Shown: piece by piece, positions 34,940-43,550 of the stretch
Layout: each line of letters begins with the position of its first letter
Numbering within the stretch: the first letter of the stretch is position 1
Assembly (NCBI GenBank): GCA_937902315.1
Contig: CALGUG010000036.1
Coordinates: 1-63,924, forward strand
Reading direction: 5' to 3'
DNA: 63,924 bases
DNA from: an uncultured Chloroflexales bacterium
GTDB lineage: Bacteria; Chloroflexota; Chloroflexia; Chloroflexales; Chloroflexaceae
Translations under genes and position numbers: made by a program
Notes under the pieces: model-generated
What the model was told of the DNA's origin: nothing
The model's input: the letters and a program-made list of their open reading frames with translations, nothing else
Database searches by the model: none

Positions 34940-35992
34940 ATGAGCGACGAACGACTGGTCAGTGCAAATCAAGGACAAGAGGAAGCTCAGGTAGAGAAGA
35001 GCCTGCGCCCTCGCCGCTTAGATGAGTTCATTGGCCAAGAAAAAGTCGTTGAACAACTGCGCATCGCCATCACTGCCGCGAAACGGCGCGGTGAGCCGCT
35101 CGACCATACCCTCTTTTATGGCCCGCCTGGTCTGGGCAAAACCAGCCTCTCGAATGTGCTCGCCAACGAGATGGGCGTCAATATCAAGCTCACCTCTGGC
35201 CCGGCCATCGAGCGCGCTGGCGACCTTGCAGCCATTTTAACCAACCTGCAGAAAGACGATATCCTCTTCATCGACGAGATCCATCGCCTGAACCGCGCCA
35301 TCGAAGAAGTGCTCTATCCCGCTATGGAGGACTTCGCTCTGGACTTGATGGTAGGTAAAGGCCCCAGCGCTCGCAACCTGCGCCTCAAGCTGCCGCCCTT
35401 CACCACCATCGGCGCGACCACGCGTCTGGCTCTGCTCACAGGCCCGCTGCGCGACCGTTTCGGCTCGGTCCATCGGCTCGAGTTCTATTCTGACGACGCC
35501 ATGTACGAGATCGTGACTCGTTCGAGTAATCTGCTCAATGTGCCGATCACGCCCGAGGGCGCACGCGAGATCGGGCGACGCGCGCGCGGAACGCCCCGTA
35601 TCGCCAACCGTCTGCTGCGCCGGGTGCGCGACTTCGCCGAGGTTGTCGCTGAAGGCACCATCACGCTTGAGGTAGCTAAGGCCGCGCTGGCCCAACTCGA
35701 AGTCGACGATTTGGGTCTCGATGAAAGCGACCGTCGTCTGCTGCGCGCGATCATCGAGCTCTTCAACGGTGGCCCCGTCGGTCTTTCGACCTTGGCGGCA
35801 TCGCTGGCCGAAGAGGTCGACGCGATCGAAGATGTCTACGAACCCTTCTTGCTGCAACTGGGCTTCTTGCAGCGCACCCCACGTGGGCGTATCGCGACCA
35901 AACGCGCCTATGACCACCTCGGTATCCCTTACTTGCGCAAAGCGGGCAACGATAACGACCCCAATTCCCCTCAGCAAACTCGCCTCTGGTAG
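34940..35992 (+). CDS. ruvB: Holliday junction branch migration helicase RuvB
   Basis: 350 aa. The AAA+ motor drives branch migration with RuvA. Seen: RPRRLDEFIGQEKVVEQL, Walker A GPPGLGKTS, Walker B LFIDEIHRL, sensor region TTIGATTRLALLTGPLRDRFG with the arginine finger, and the C-terminal winged helix (GGPVGLSTLAASLAEE). AAGGAAGG precedes the ATG. ruvA and ruvC are not in the window. Confidence 0.97.
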   Translation: MSDERLVSANQGQEEAQVEKSLRPRRLDEFIGQEKVVEQLRIAITAAKRRGEPLDHTLFYGPPGLGKTSLSNVLANEMGVNIKLTSGPAIERAGDLAAILTNLQKDDILFIDEIHRLNRAIEEVLYPAMEDFALDLMVGKGPSARNLRLKLPPFTTIGATTRLALLTGPLRDRFGSVHRLEFYSDDAMYEIVTRSSNLLNVPITPEGAREIGRRARGTPRIANRLLRRVRDFAEVVAEGTITLEVAKAALAQLEVDDLGLDESDRRLLRAIIELFNGGPVGLSTLAASLAEEVDAIEDVYEPFLLQLGFLQRTPRGRIATKRAYDHLGIPYLRKAGNDNDPNSPQQTRLW

Positions 35993-36088
35993 TCGGCTGA
36001 CTGAATCCGTTGGTTAGTAAGCTATTCTGGCCTAAAGCAGCCCAAAGTGGAGCTCTTGTGGAAGTAGAATTATTTATTTGATCTAATG

Positions 36089-36122
36089 TTGACATTCCGC
36101 AAAGCTTACGGTATAACGGAAT
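36089..36122 (+). promoter_or_regulatory. Promoter with overlapping dyad before the ArsR-type gene
   Basis: TTGACA (36089-36094), 17-base spacer, TATAAC (36112-36117). ATTCCG (36094-36099) and CGGAAT (36117-36122) form a dyad that spans the spacer and the -10 box, a position suited to repression by the product of the gene about 115 bases downstream (inference). Confidence 0.6.
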
Positions 36123-36234
36123 CAGGCACCAGTATAGATGACGGATCGTCATAACTCGATGCTGAAGAACTCTTCGTATGCGTATAAGGCATCAAGAAGA
36201 GTTATTCCTGTTTCAACATCGAAGGAGGCCGACG

Positions 36235-36537
36235 ATGGAGACGGCCAAACTCTCCATTGACGATGAACAACTCTGGCGGATGTGTAAAGCACTGGGCAAC
36301 CCTGTGCGTATGCAAATCGTGCGTTTTGTTCGACGGCATCCACGCTGTATTGGTAATCAAATATTGTTGCATCTTCCTGACGACGCGCCTCAGGCTCAAT
36401 CGACCCTCTCTCAGCACTTGCGTGTCTTGTGCAATGCTGGCCTGATTGAAGCCGAGCCAGAAGGATCTGCGGTCTGCTATCGAATTTCCCCGCACGCTCT
36501 TGCTTGGTTAGCTGAGCAACTCGCCGATCTAGGATAA
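36235..36537 (+). CDS. ArsR-type winged-helix regulator
   Basis: 100 aa from ATG 36235 with GAAGGAGG upstream; an open frame from 36178 has no such site. The winged helix has LWRMCKALGNPVRMQIVRFV, then QAQSTLSQHLRVLCNAGLI (recognition helix) and the wing EGSAVCYRISPHAL. Cys residues (Cys17, Cys38, Cys67, Cys80) could bind metal but do not form a clear ELCVCDL motif. It lies 106 bases before mqo on the same strand and may control it, itself or both. Confidence 0.85.
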   Translation: METAKLSIDDEQLWRMCKALGNPVRMQIVRFVRRHPRCIGNQILLHLPDDAPQAQSTLSQHLRVLCNAGLIEAEPEGSAVCYRISPHALAWLAEQLADLG

Positions 36538-36643
36538 GCATGTAGTGTTTGGCAGTGCCTGTCAAACGTCCCACTAACGTCGCGCTTCGCTGCGTTGTTA
36601 GGATGACTGTGTCATATTTACGTGTTGAAGGATCGCTAAAGTC

Positions 36644-38170
36644 ATGTTGACGCGGAAACAATCGGAACAAAGCACTGCTGATGTCGTGCTTGTTGGCGCG
36701 GGCATTATGAGTGCTACTCTTGGCCTCTTACTCAAAGAACTGCAACCCGAACTTACAATCGAAATCATTGAACGTCTCGACGTCGCAGCAGCGGAAAGCT
36801 CCGACGCTTGGAATAATGCAGGCACTGGCCACTCGGCCTTCTGCGAATTGAACTACACCCCCCAAAAACCCGATGGCTCGATCGCGATTGCAAAAGCAGT
36901 TACAATCGCCGAATCGTTCGAAGTCTCGAAGCAATTTTGGTCCTACCTCATTCAGAACAACATCATTCGTTCCCCCGAAAGCTTCATTCGCCGCGTTCCC
37001 CATATGAGTTTTGTGTGGGGCAAAGAGAATGTCGACTATCTGAAGAAGCGCTACGAGGCACTGCAGACCAACCACCTCTTCAAAGGCATGGTCTATTCGG
37101 AAGATCACGAGCAGCTGAGCAAGTGGATGCCGCTGGTGATGGAGGGCCGCGACAAGAGCCAGCCTCTGGCTGCTACCCGCATGGAGATCGGCACCGACGT
37201 CAACTTCGGTGCGCTAACGCGTGACATTTTCCATTATCTGGGTCAACAGCCGGGCGTTTCGATCCACTTCAATATGAATGTGCTCGATCTCGAGCGCCAA
37301 GCCGATCAGCGCTGGAGCGTGCGCTTTAAGGAGCGCAGCACGGGTGCCGAACACGAGATTCTCACGCCCTTCGTCTTTATCGGCGCGGGCGGTGGCGCGC
37401 TGCCGCTCTTGCTGAAGTCGGGCATTCCCGAAGGGCGCGGCTTTGGCGGCTTCCCAGTGAGCGGCCAGTGGCTGATCTGTAAGAACCCCGAGTTGATCGC
37501 ACGTCACGAGGCCAAAGTCTATGGCAAGGCTTCGGTTGGCACGCCGCCCATGTCGGTGCCTCACTTGGATACCCGTGTGATCGATGGCAAGAAGGCCTTG
37601 CTGTTCGGCCCGTTCGCTGGTTTCAGCACGCGCTTCCTCAAGCAAGGCTCGCTGATGGACTTGCCCAAGTCGATTCGACCGACCAATGTGCGCCCCATGC
37701 TTGCGGCTGGTTTGCAAAACATCCCCCTGACCCGTTACCTGATTGAACAGGTGCTGCAGTCGCCCGAAGACCGTCTGCAAGCCCTGCGCGACTATGTGCC
37801 CGAAGCACGTATGGAAGACTGGGAATTGGCGATCGCTGGCCAGCGCGTACAGGTGATCAAGCGCGACGAGCAGCGCGGCGGTGTGCTAGAGTTCGGTACC
37901 GAGGTCGTAAGCGCTGCTGATGGTTCGGTTGCGGCTCTCTTGGGAGCTTCGCCCGGCGCATCGACCGCCGCTTCGATTATGCTGACCCTGTTGGAGCGCT
38001 GCTTCAAAGAGCAGATCAAGAGCGAAGCATGGCAGACCAAGCTCAAGCAGATGATCCCTTCCTATGGCCAATCGCTGGCTAAGGATGCCGAGCTTGCTGC
38101 ACAGATTCGCGCTCAAACCGCTGAGGTTCTGGGCCTGACGGTGAGCGAGACCGCCTCTCAAGCCGCCTAA
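36644..38170 (+). CDS. mqo: Malate:quinone oxidoreductase
   Basis: 508 aa. FAD enzyme at the membrane face that oxidises malate to oxaloacetate and reduces quinone. The N-terminal VVLVGAGIMSATLGLLLKEL binds FAD; the family block NNAGTGHSAFCELNYTP follows, then the conserved VGTPPMSVPHLDTR and LLFGPFAGFSTRFLK. Length matches the family. A terminator hairpin follows at 38189. Confidence 0.96.
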   Translation: MLTRKQSEQSTADVVLVGAGIMSATLGLLLKELQPELTIEIIERLDVAAAESSDAWNNAGTGHSAFCELNYTPQKPDGSIAIAKAVTIAESFEVSKQFWSYLIQNNIIRSPESFIRRVPHMSFVWGKENVDYLKKRYEALQTNHLFKGMVYSEDHEQLSKWMPLVMEGRDKSQPLAATRMEIGTDVNFGALTRDIFHYLGQQPGVSIHFNMNVLDLERQADQRWSVRFKERSTGAEHEILTPFVFIGAGGGALPLLLKSGIPEGRGFGGFPVSGQWLICKNPELIARHEAKVYGKASVGTPPMSVPHLDTRVIDGKKALLFGPFAGFSTRFLKQGSLMDLPKSIRPTNVRPMLAAGLQNIPLTRYLIEQVLQSPEDRLQALRDYVPEARMEDWELAIAGQRVQVIKRDEQRGGVLEFGTEVVSAADGSVAALLGASPGASTAASIMLTLLERCFKEQIKSEAWQTKLKQMIPSYGQSLAKDAELAAQIRAQTAEVLGLTVSETASQAA

Positions 38171-38188
38171 TTCGCGCCCATACTGTTT

Positions 38189-38229
38189 CAGAAGGGATGT
38201 TGTGTATCAGCGCAGCATCCCTTCTGTTT
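38189..38229 (+). terminator. Intrinsic terminator after mqo
   Basis: CAGAAGGGATG (38189-38199) and CATCCCTTCTG (38216-38226), 16-base loop, then TTT. Confidence 0.75.
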
Positions 38230-38266
38230 CCCCATCGTCTCAAGCCACAGCCAGCACCCTATCTTG

Positions 38267-38856
38267 CTCTGGCGGAGAGGTCTCTAATCTTCCATTCGCT
38301 CCTTGGCGCGTCCGCCTACGGCTATCAAATTCCTTTCCTCCCATTCGGCTCTTCAGGCATCTCGCTGCCCTCGTTGCGATACACCGAGCACACAGGTTGG
38401 CTGAGCCTGTCGAAGCCAACTTCCACTCTTTTTTTCACCACACGAGGCACTAAGACACTGAGTCTTTGGAGAGAGCTGTTTGAGATATTTGTGTGATTGG
38501 TTCAGTGCTGTGGAATACTGAAACCGCCGAACTATACCCTTCGACAGGCGGTTCCTGAGTTTGTGGAAGGGCAGGATACGAAAAGCCAAGGCACGAGGCA
38601 CGTCACTGTGTATGCAGCGCGGCACCCTTCTCCCGCATTGCGGGAGCTATGCATTACCCAAAAGTCGTGTCGGCAGCAAAAGGCGATATTTCGCATAGCA
38701 TCGCGGGAGTATCCTTGAGAGCACAGAACGGGGAGCATTCACCCCCTCGCCCGCACTGCGGGAGAGGGGGCCGGGGGGTGAGGGCAGGTTATCCCGTTTG
38801 ATAGCCGGAGGCGGACGCGGTGAGGGTTGAATGGGAGCTAGAAGCCTTGCCGCCAA
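38267..38856. repeat. Family-A element with both arms and nested repeats
   Basis: Left arm about 38269-38329 (GGCGGAGAGG to GGCTATCAA) and right arm about 38800-38856. Inside are a GAGCCTGTCGAAG repeat, TTCACCACACGAGGCAC (38434-38450, repeated at 62678-62694), the 54-bp mini-repeat (38646-38699) and two CCCGCAxTGCGGGAG palindromes. No gene in 38171-38912. Confidence 0.75.
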
Positions 38857-38865
38857 CAACAAATG

Positions 38866-38901
38866 AAAACGGGCCTTACCAGCAATGGCAAGGCCCGTTT
38901 T
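38866..38901 (-). terminator. Terminator of the mevalonate cluster
   Basis: AAAACGGGCCTT (38866-38877) and AAGGCCCGTTTT (38890-38901), a perfect 12-bp stem placed just after the stop of the last minus-strand gene at 38913. Confidence 0.8.
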
Positions 38902-38912
38902 GGCATGCAGCG

Positions 38913-39299
38913 TTATTCGATAACGGGGCGGAATTTATAGCCGTAGACCAGCAGACCATCTTCGCCTGCATCGGAGAGGCGGCGAGTCACCATCTCGACG
39001 GGCATGCCGATCGAGATCTCCTCTTCGCTGCAGTCGGTGAGCTGCGCGGTCAGCATGGGGCCTTCTTCCAGTTTGATCAGCGCTACCGGATAAGGCGCGA
39101 ACTCTTCGAAGCCGCTTGGCACTTGGCGTAGCACCGAAAAACTCCAGACCTCGCCGCGCCCGCTCAGAGCGACGGTCTCCCAGTTGGGGTCTTGGCCTGC
39201 ATCTTGGGCGGGGAAGCGGTATTCGCCGGTGGCGCTATTGCGCTGGCCCTCGAGGCGGTAGCGTGCGCCCTTCAGACGCCAATGTTTCGCTAGATCCAT
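38913..39299 (-). CDS. DUF35 OB-fold protein lacking zinc-ribbon cysteines
   Basis: 128 aa. DUF35 proteins bridge thiolase and HMG-CoA synthase in the archaeal complex that channels acetoacetyl-CoA. The usual N-terminal zinc ribbon (CxxCG ... CxxC) is replaced by RLEGQRNSATGEYRFPA: the GEYRFPA block is recognisable but all four cysteines are gone. The OB-fold part (GRGEVWSFSVLRQ, YPVALIKLEEGPMLTAQL) looks intact. It lies 57 bases after the thiolase-homologue gene and ends the cluster. The loss of metal ligands suggests a purely structural role, if it still works in the complex. Confidence 0.85.
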   Translation of the reverse strand: MDLAKHWRLKGARYRLEGQRNSATGEYRFPAQDAGQDPNWETVALSGRGEVWSFSVLRQVPSGFEEFAPYPVALIKLEEGPMLTAQLTDCSEEEISIGMPVEMVTRRLSDAGEDGLLVYGYKFRPVIE

Positions 39300-39356
39300 A
39301 GTGTGTTACCTCTATTTATTTTGGCTGATTGCAAGCGTGGCTCGCAAGCCGCCCAA

Positions 39357-40514
39357 CTAGGCTTCTTTAACGAAAATATGGGTGACCGCTGTTGTGCCAA
39401 CGCCGCCGATACATTGCGCGAAGGCGACCTTGGCATCGGCGACTTGGCTGGCACCCGCTTCGCCTTGCAATTGGCGCACCAGTTCGACCGCTTGATAGAC
39501 GCCGCTCGCACCCAGCAGGTCGCCGCGCGCTTTGTAGCCGCCGCCGGTCGCCAGAGGCGTGCTGCCGGTTGGGCTAATGCCTCCGTCGGCGGCGTGGCGG
39601 GCCGCTTGGCCGCGTTCGACAAAGCCGCACGATTCGAGCGCGATAGCCGCTGCGATGCCGTGGGGATCGGTCAGCTCGAGTACATCGATATCGCTTAGGC
39701 TCAGCTCGGCTTGGGCCAAGGCCGCCGCTGTGCTGCGCTGGGCAGCCGCGAAGTGCAGCGGATCGCGTCGCGCATGCAGGGCCAAGCTATCGCTGGCCAG
39801 CGCGCTGCCTGCGATGCGAATGCGCGCGCCGCCCAGTTCGCTGGCGATATGGGGCGCCGCCAAGACCACTGCCGCCGCGCCGTCGGCTGCGGTCGAGCAG
39901 TCGAGCATATTGAGGGGCGAGGCGATCATAGGAGCTTTGCGATATTTGTCGGCGTTGATGGCAAAGCGATAGAGCGCGCCTTTGTTGTTGGCGCCGTTGG
40001 CGTGAGCGTTGACCGGGAAGGGAGCCAAGGCGTCGGCTTCGTAGCCATATTCGTGCAGATAGCGCCGCATCAGCATGGCCCATTGGCTGGTTAGGGTCAC
40101 GCCATTGGCGGCTTCGAAGTCGCTATCGGTCGCCAGCGCTATACTGGCTTCAACCTTCTCTTCGAGTTTGTCGGTGACTTTTTCGACGCCCAGCACAACC
40201 ACCAGATCGTAGGCGCCGCTGGCGACCGCTAGATAGCCTTGGCGTAGAGCTGCGCCGCCGCTCGCTCCGGCGGCTTCAACCCGCAGCGCTTCGATGCCAG
40301 CTAGGCCCAAGCCAGAGGCGACCGCCGCGCCCAGGTTGCTCTGGCCTGCCAATTCGCCGCCTAGCGCGTTGCCGATATAGAGCGCACCCACACGGCTCGG
40401 ATCGATGCCGTTGAGCGCTTTGTTAAAGGCTTCGCGTGCGAGATCGACCAGTGTGCGGTTGTAGTGTTCCGCTACAGGAGTCGCCGCCGCTCCGATAATA
40501 TATACATTGTTCAT
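39357..40514 (-). CDS. Thiolase-fold protein of archaeal acetyl-CoA acetyltransferase type, catalytic residues lost
   Basis: 385 aa from ATG 40514. It aligns along its length with archaeal acetyl-CoA C-acetyltransferases, including RVEAAGASGGAALRQGYL, LLDCS-type NMLDCSTAADGAAAV and CIGGVGTTAV. The nucleophile Cys (normally AACASGG) is Gly83, the HD of the HDxF motif reads TD (282-283), and the GHPxG histidine is Asp332. The codons are GGA, ACC/GAC-type and GAC, so a sequencing slip is unlikely at all three. The reading frame is open and conserved otherwise, so a non-catalytic partner in an HMG-CoA synthase/DUF35 assembly is the likeliest role (inference). Confidence 0.88.
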   Translation of the reverse strand: MNNVYIIGAAATPVAEHYNRTLVDLAREAFNKALNGIDPSRVGALYIGNALGGELAGQSNLGAAVASGLGLAGIEALRVEAAGASGGAALRQGYLAVASGAYDLVVVLGVEKVTDKLEEKVEASIALATDSDFEAANGVTLTSQWAMLMRRYLHEYGYEADALAPFPVNAHANGANNKGALYRFAINADKYRKAPMIASPLNMLDCSTAADGAAAVVLAAPHIASELGGARIRIAGSALASDSLALHARRDPLHFAAAQRSTAAALAQAELSLSDIDVLELTDPHGIAAAIALESCGFVERGQAARHAADGGISPTGSTPLATGGGYKARGDLLGASGVYQAVELVRQLQGEAGASQVADAKVAFAQCIGGVGTTAVTHIFVKEA

Positions 40515-40625
40515 ACGCTTCTCACTTTTGTAGGATGTCGCGTGCGAAACGCGCATCGAGACTACCCCAGCCGTCTGCTGTGGCAACAGAGTTCAAAACA
40601 ATCGACGTAGATCGTGTGAACAGAC

Positions 40626-41675
40626 TTAGCCCATGACCAATTCTTTACGCCATTTGACGTAAATCGCATAGTCGATGAACTGCTTGCGCGCCACATAAGC
40701 CGAGGTGCGCGGAGCACGGTTCTGGCGTTCGAGGATCGCATCGGTCACGACCAGTGAGTAGGCATCGGAGCCAGCGCCGCTACCATAGCTTGCCACAAAG
40801 ATCGTATCGCCTGGCTTGGCGATATCGAGCACAGCGCAGAGACCCATCAAGGCGGCGGCAGAGTAGGTATTGCCGATCTGCGGAGAGAGCAAACCGGGTG
40901 CGATCTGAGCATCGCTGAAGCCCAGACGCTTGGCTGCAACCTGTGGGAATTTGGCGTTCGGCTGATGGAAGACCGCGTAGGTGTAGTCTTGAGGTGTTCG
41001 ACCCAAGTCGCTTAGCAAGCGCTTGGTCGATGACATAATTTGGTGGAAATAGGCCGGTTCGCCCGTGAAACGGTTGCCGTGCACCGGATAGGGTCGATCG
41101 GCGCGGCGGAAGAAGTCGGGCGTATCGGTCACATACGAGAGAGCGGCTTCGATCTTGGCGACCGACTCTTCGGCGGGGCCAAGCAGCAGGGCGGCCGCAC
41201 CCGCAGAGGCGGTGTATTCCAAGGCGTCGCCCGGACGGCCTTGGGCGGTGTCGGCGCCGATCGAGAGCACATAGTCGGCCATGCAGCTGCCCACCATGCC
41301 CATACCGGCGGTCAGAGCTTCGCTACCCGCTTTACAAGCGAATTCCCAGTCGGCGGCGCTGACCCAGGGTTGGGCGCCGATGGCCTCGGCCACTAGGGTG
41401 CCGCTGGGTTTCACGCTATAGGGGTGGCTCTCGCTCCCGACCCAGACTGCGCTTAGGCGCTCAGCAGGAACTTGGGCGCGGCGCAGGGCATTACGGGCGG
41501 CTTCGATCGACATCGTGATGGTATCTTCGTCGGGACCCGGTACACTCTTTGATTCGACAGGAACACCGCCCTGACCGTCGGTCCAAATTCGAGCGATCTC
41601 CTTGGCCGCAATGCGATAACGTGGAATATATGTCCCAAAACCAACAATACCTACGGGACGTTTAGGCTGCATCAT
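40626..41675 (-). CDS. Hydroxymethylglutaryl-CoA synthase, archaeal type
   Basis: 349 aa. Condenses acetyl-CoA with acetoacetyl-CoA to HMG-CoA. The catalytic Cys114 is intact in WEFACKAGSEAL, the Glu and His positions are in VGSESHPYSVKP and AVFHQPNAKFP, and GSGAGSDAY is in the C-terminal part. It begins VGIVGFGTYIPRYRI as in archaeal members. It lies between the thiolase homologue and HMG-CoA reductase in one minus-strand cluster. Confidence 0.95.
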   Translation of the reverse strand: MMQPKRPVGIVGFGTYIPRYRIAAKEIARIWTDGQGGVPVESKSVPGPDEDTITMSIEAARNALRRAQVPAERLSAVWVGSESHPYSVKPSGTLVAEAIGAQPWVSAADWEFACKAGSEALTAGMGMVGSCMADYVLSIGADTAQGRPGDALEYTASAGAAALLLGPAEESVAKIEAALSYVTDTPDFFRRADRPYPVHGNRFTGEPAYFHQIMSSTKRLLSDLGRTPQDYTYAVFHQPNAKFPQVAAKRLGFSDAQIAPGLLSPQIGNTYSAAALMGLCAVLDIAKPGDTIFVASYGSGAGSDAYSLVVTDAILERQNRAPRTSAYVARKQFIDYAIYVKWRKELVMG

Positions 41676-41786
41676 ACGTGTAGTACTCCCACAAATAAAG
41701 GGTTGATGCAGTAGTGTTTACAATTTGATATCAGCTTCAATGCAATACGTCTATGATTCTGAAAATAACACTACTGCGGTTTCAAT

Positions 41787-43076
41787 TTAGCTTTGCAATT
41801 CTGCCAGCAATTCTTCGGCGCGAGCGGGTTTAATTGTGCCTTCGGCCACCATGCGGCTCGCGATCTCGTCGACTTGGGTGCCGCGTGCTCCGGCCGCCAA
41901 GGCGATCTGACGGGCGTGCAAGCCCATATGGCCCTTTTGAATACCTTCGGTCGCCAAGGCGCGCATAGCTGCCAAGTTGCTCGCCAAGCCGACACAGACA
42001 CAGATCTCGGCCAACTGACCAGCGCTCTCAACATTAAGCAGTTTGAGCGCCGCTTGTGCGCCGGGGTGAACTCGAGTAGCGCCGCCGACGATACCGACCG
42101 AAAGAGGCATCTCAAGCGTACCGACCAAGTTGCCATCGGCATCGCGCTCCCATACTGACAACGAGGTGTATTGACCGTTGCGGCTGGCGTAGGCGTGCGC
42201 GCCAGACTCGATCGCGCGCCAGTCGTTGCCTGTGGCGACGATCACAGGGTCGATGCCGTTCAAAATGCCTTTGTTATGGGTGGTAGCGCGATAGGGGTCG
42301 ACAGCCGCAAAGGCGTAGGCCCACATAATGCCTTCCGCGACTTCTTCGCCGCTCAAGCCGTCGCGGGCCAGCGAAGCGACCGGCACTACCGCTCGGGCGC
42401 GCGCGAGGCGTCGATCGGTCAGGTTCGAGAGGATGCGCAGGTAGGCGCGGCCTTCGGTGATGCGCTCTAAGAGCGGGGCGACAGCTTCGCACATGCTATT
42501 GACGGCGTTGGCGCCCATGGCATCGCGGCAATCGATGATTAAGTGAACCACCAGCATCGGTCCCATCGGGCTTTCGTTAAAGAGGCGCACTTCAAGATCG
42601 CGCGCGCCGCCACCGAGCGTCACCAGCGAACGGCTTTGCTTGTTTGCCAAAGCCAAAATCTCGTCGCGATGCTCGAAAATGCGTTGGCGGGCCTGATGAG
42701 GAGCAACCACATTGACCAGTTGTACCTGGCCGATCATCAATGGTTCGCTATGGCTGGCTTGGAAGCCGCCGCCGTCGCGCACAAGTTTGGCGGCGTAGCT
42801 GGCACCGGCCACAATCGATGGTTCCTCGACCACCATCGGAATCAATACATCGCGCCCATTGATCTGAAAGTTGGTTGCTATACCTAGAGGAAGATTGTAG
42901 GTACCAACCACATTCTCAATCATCTTATCGGCTCGCTCTACCGTGAGCGACCCACTGCCACCATGCAGTGCGCGTAAGTCCTCATCGCTCAGTCCATCGA
43001 AAGACTTTACAGCTTGCAGTCGTTCGAATGGGTTGAGTTTGTAAAAGCCAGCCAAACGAGAATTGTTTGTCCCCAT
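41787..43076 (-). CDS. HMG-CoA reductase, class II
   Basis: 429 aa from ATG 43076, matching the 428-aa family length; the open frame to 43205 is an upstream artefact. Class II features: ENVVGTYNLPLGIATNF, VVEEPSIVAGASYAA, CRDAMGANAVNSMCEAV and the SVGIVGGATRVHPGAQ block. Class II enzymes were first known from mevalonate catabolism, but some bacteria use them for synthesis; next to HMG-CoA synthase the synthetic direction is likelier (inference). First gene of the cluster. Confidence 0.95.
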   Translation of the reverse strand: MGTNNSRLAGFYKLNPFERLQAVKSFDGLSDEDLRALHGGSGSLTVERADKMIENVVGTYNLPLGIATNFQINGRDVLIPMVVEEPSIVAGASYAAKLVRDGGGFQASHSEPLMIGQVQLVNVVAPHQARQRIFEHRDEILALANKQSRSLVTLGGGARDLEVRLFNESPMGPMLVVHLIIDCRDAMGANAVNSMCEAVAPLLERITEGRAYLRILSNLTDRRLARARAVVPVASLARDGLSGEEVAEGIMWAYAFAAVDPYRATTHNKGILNGIDPVIVATGNDWRAIESGAHAYASRNGQYTSLSVWERDADGNLVGTLEMPLSVGIVGGATRVHPGAQAALKLLNVESAGQLAEICVCVGLASNLAAMRALATEGIQKGHMGLHARQIALAAGARGTQVDEIASRMVAEGTIKPARAEELLAELQS

Positions 43077-43550
43077 AGTATCAGCGACCTCTTCTACTCG
43101 AGTGTTAGAATCAGAATAATCATATCTTGTGATAGAACACACAAATTCGATATGCTCAAAATTATACCATTCGGCTTCCGGCAAAGTCGTTGAGAAAGCT
43201 GTCAAAACCTATCAACAGGCTATCTTGGCCTTCCAAAAGGCCAGTTTCTCGCTCTATTCTTAGAACGATCTCTTTAAACGAAATTTTATTCATTGGTTTA
43301 GATTGTTGTCTTCAAAACAATAAATAGGCGATAAGGCCTCGCTCGAACGAGCTTATAGCTTCGAATGAGAGGGCTTTGATGGCCGAAAACACCTGAAAAC
43401 TCTTTACACTTAGTGTGTCAGCAGACACTCTTTCTGTAAGAGCAATATAGCGCTGATGAGTGTAATGGAGACCGCTTGAACCCGAACGCGAATGGTCAAC
43501 TTCGTGGTATACTACCCCACTGATTTTGGTATTTTATGTTGGAAGAAACT
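43077..43550. other. Divergent intergenic region, no gene recognised
   Basis: About 0.47 kb between the HMG-CoA reductase and HEAT-protein starts. AT-rich in places. No repeat of family A, MITE or RNA gene is seen; it should hold both promoters. Confidence 0.5.
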
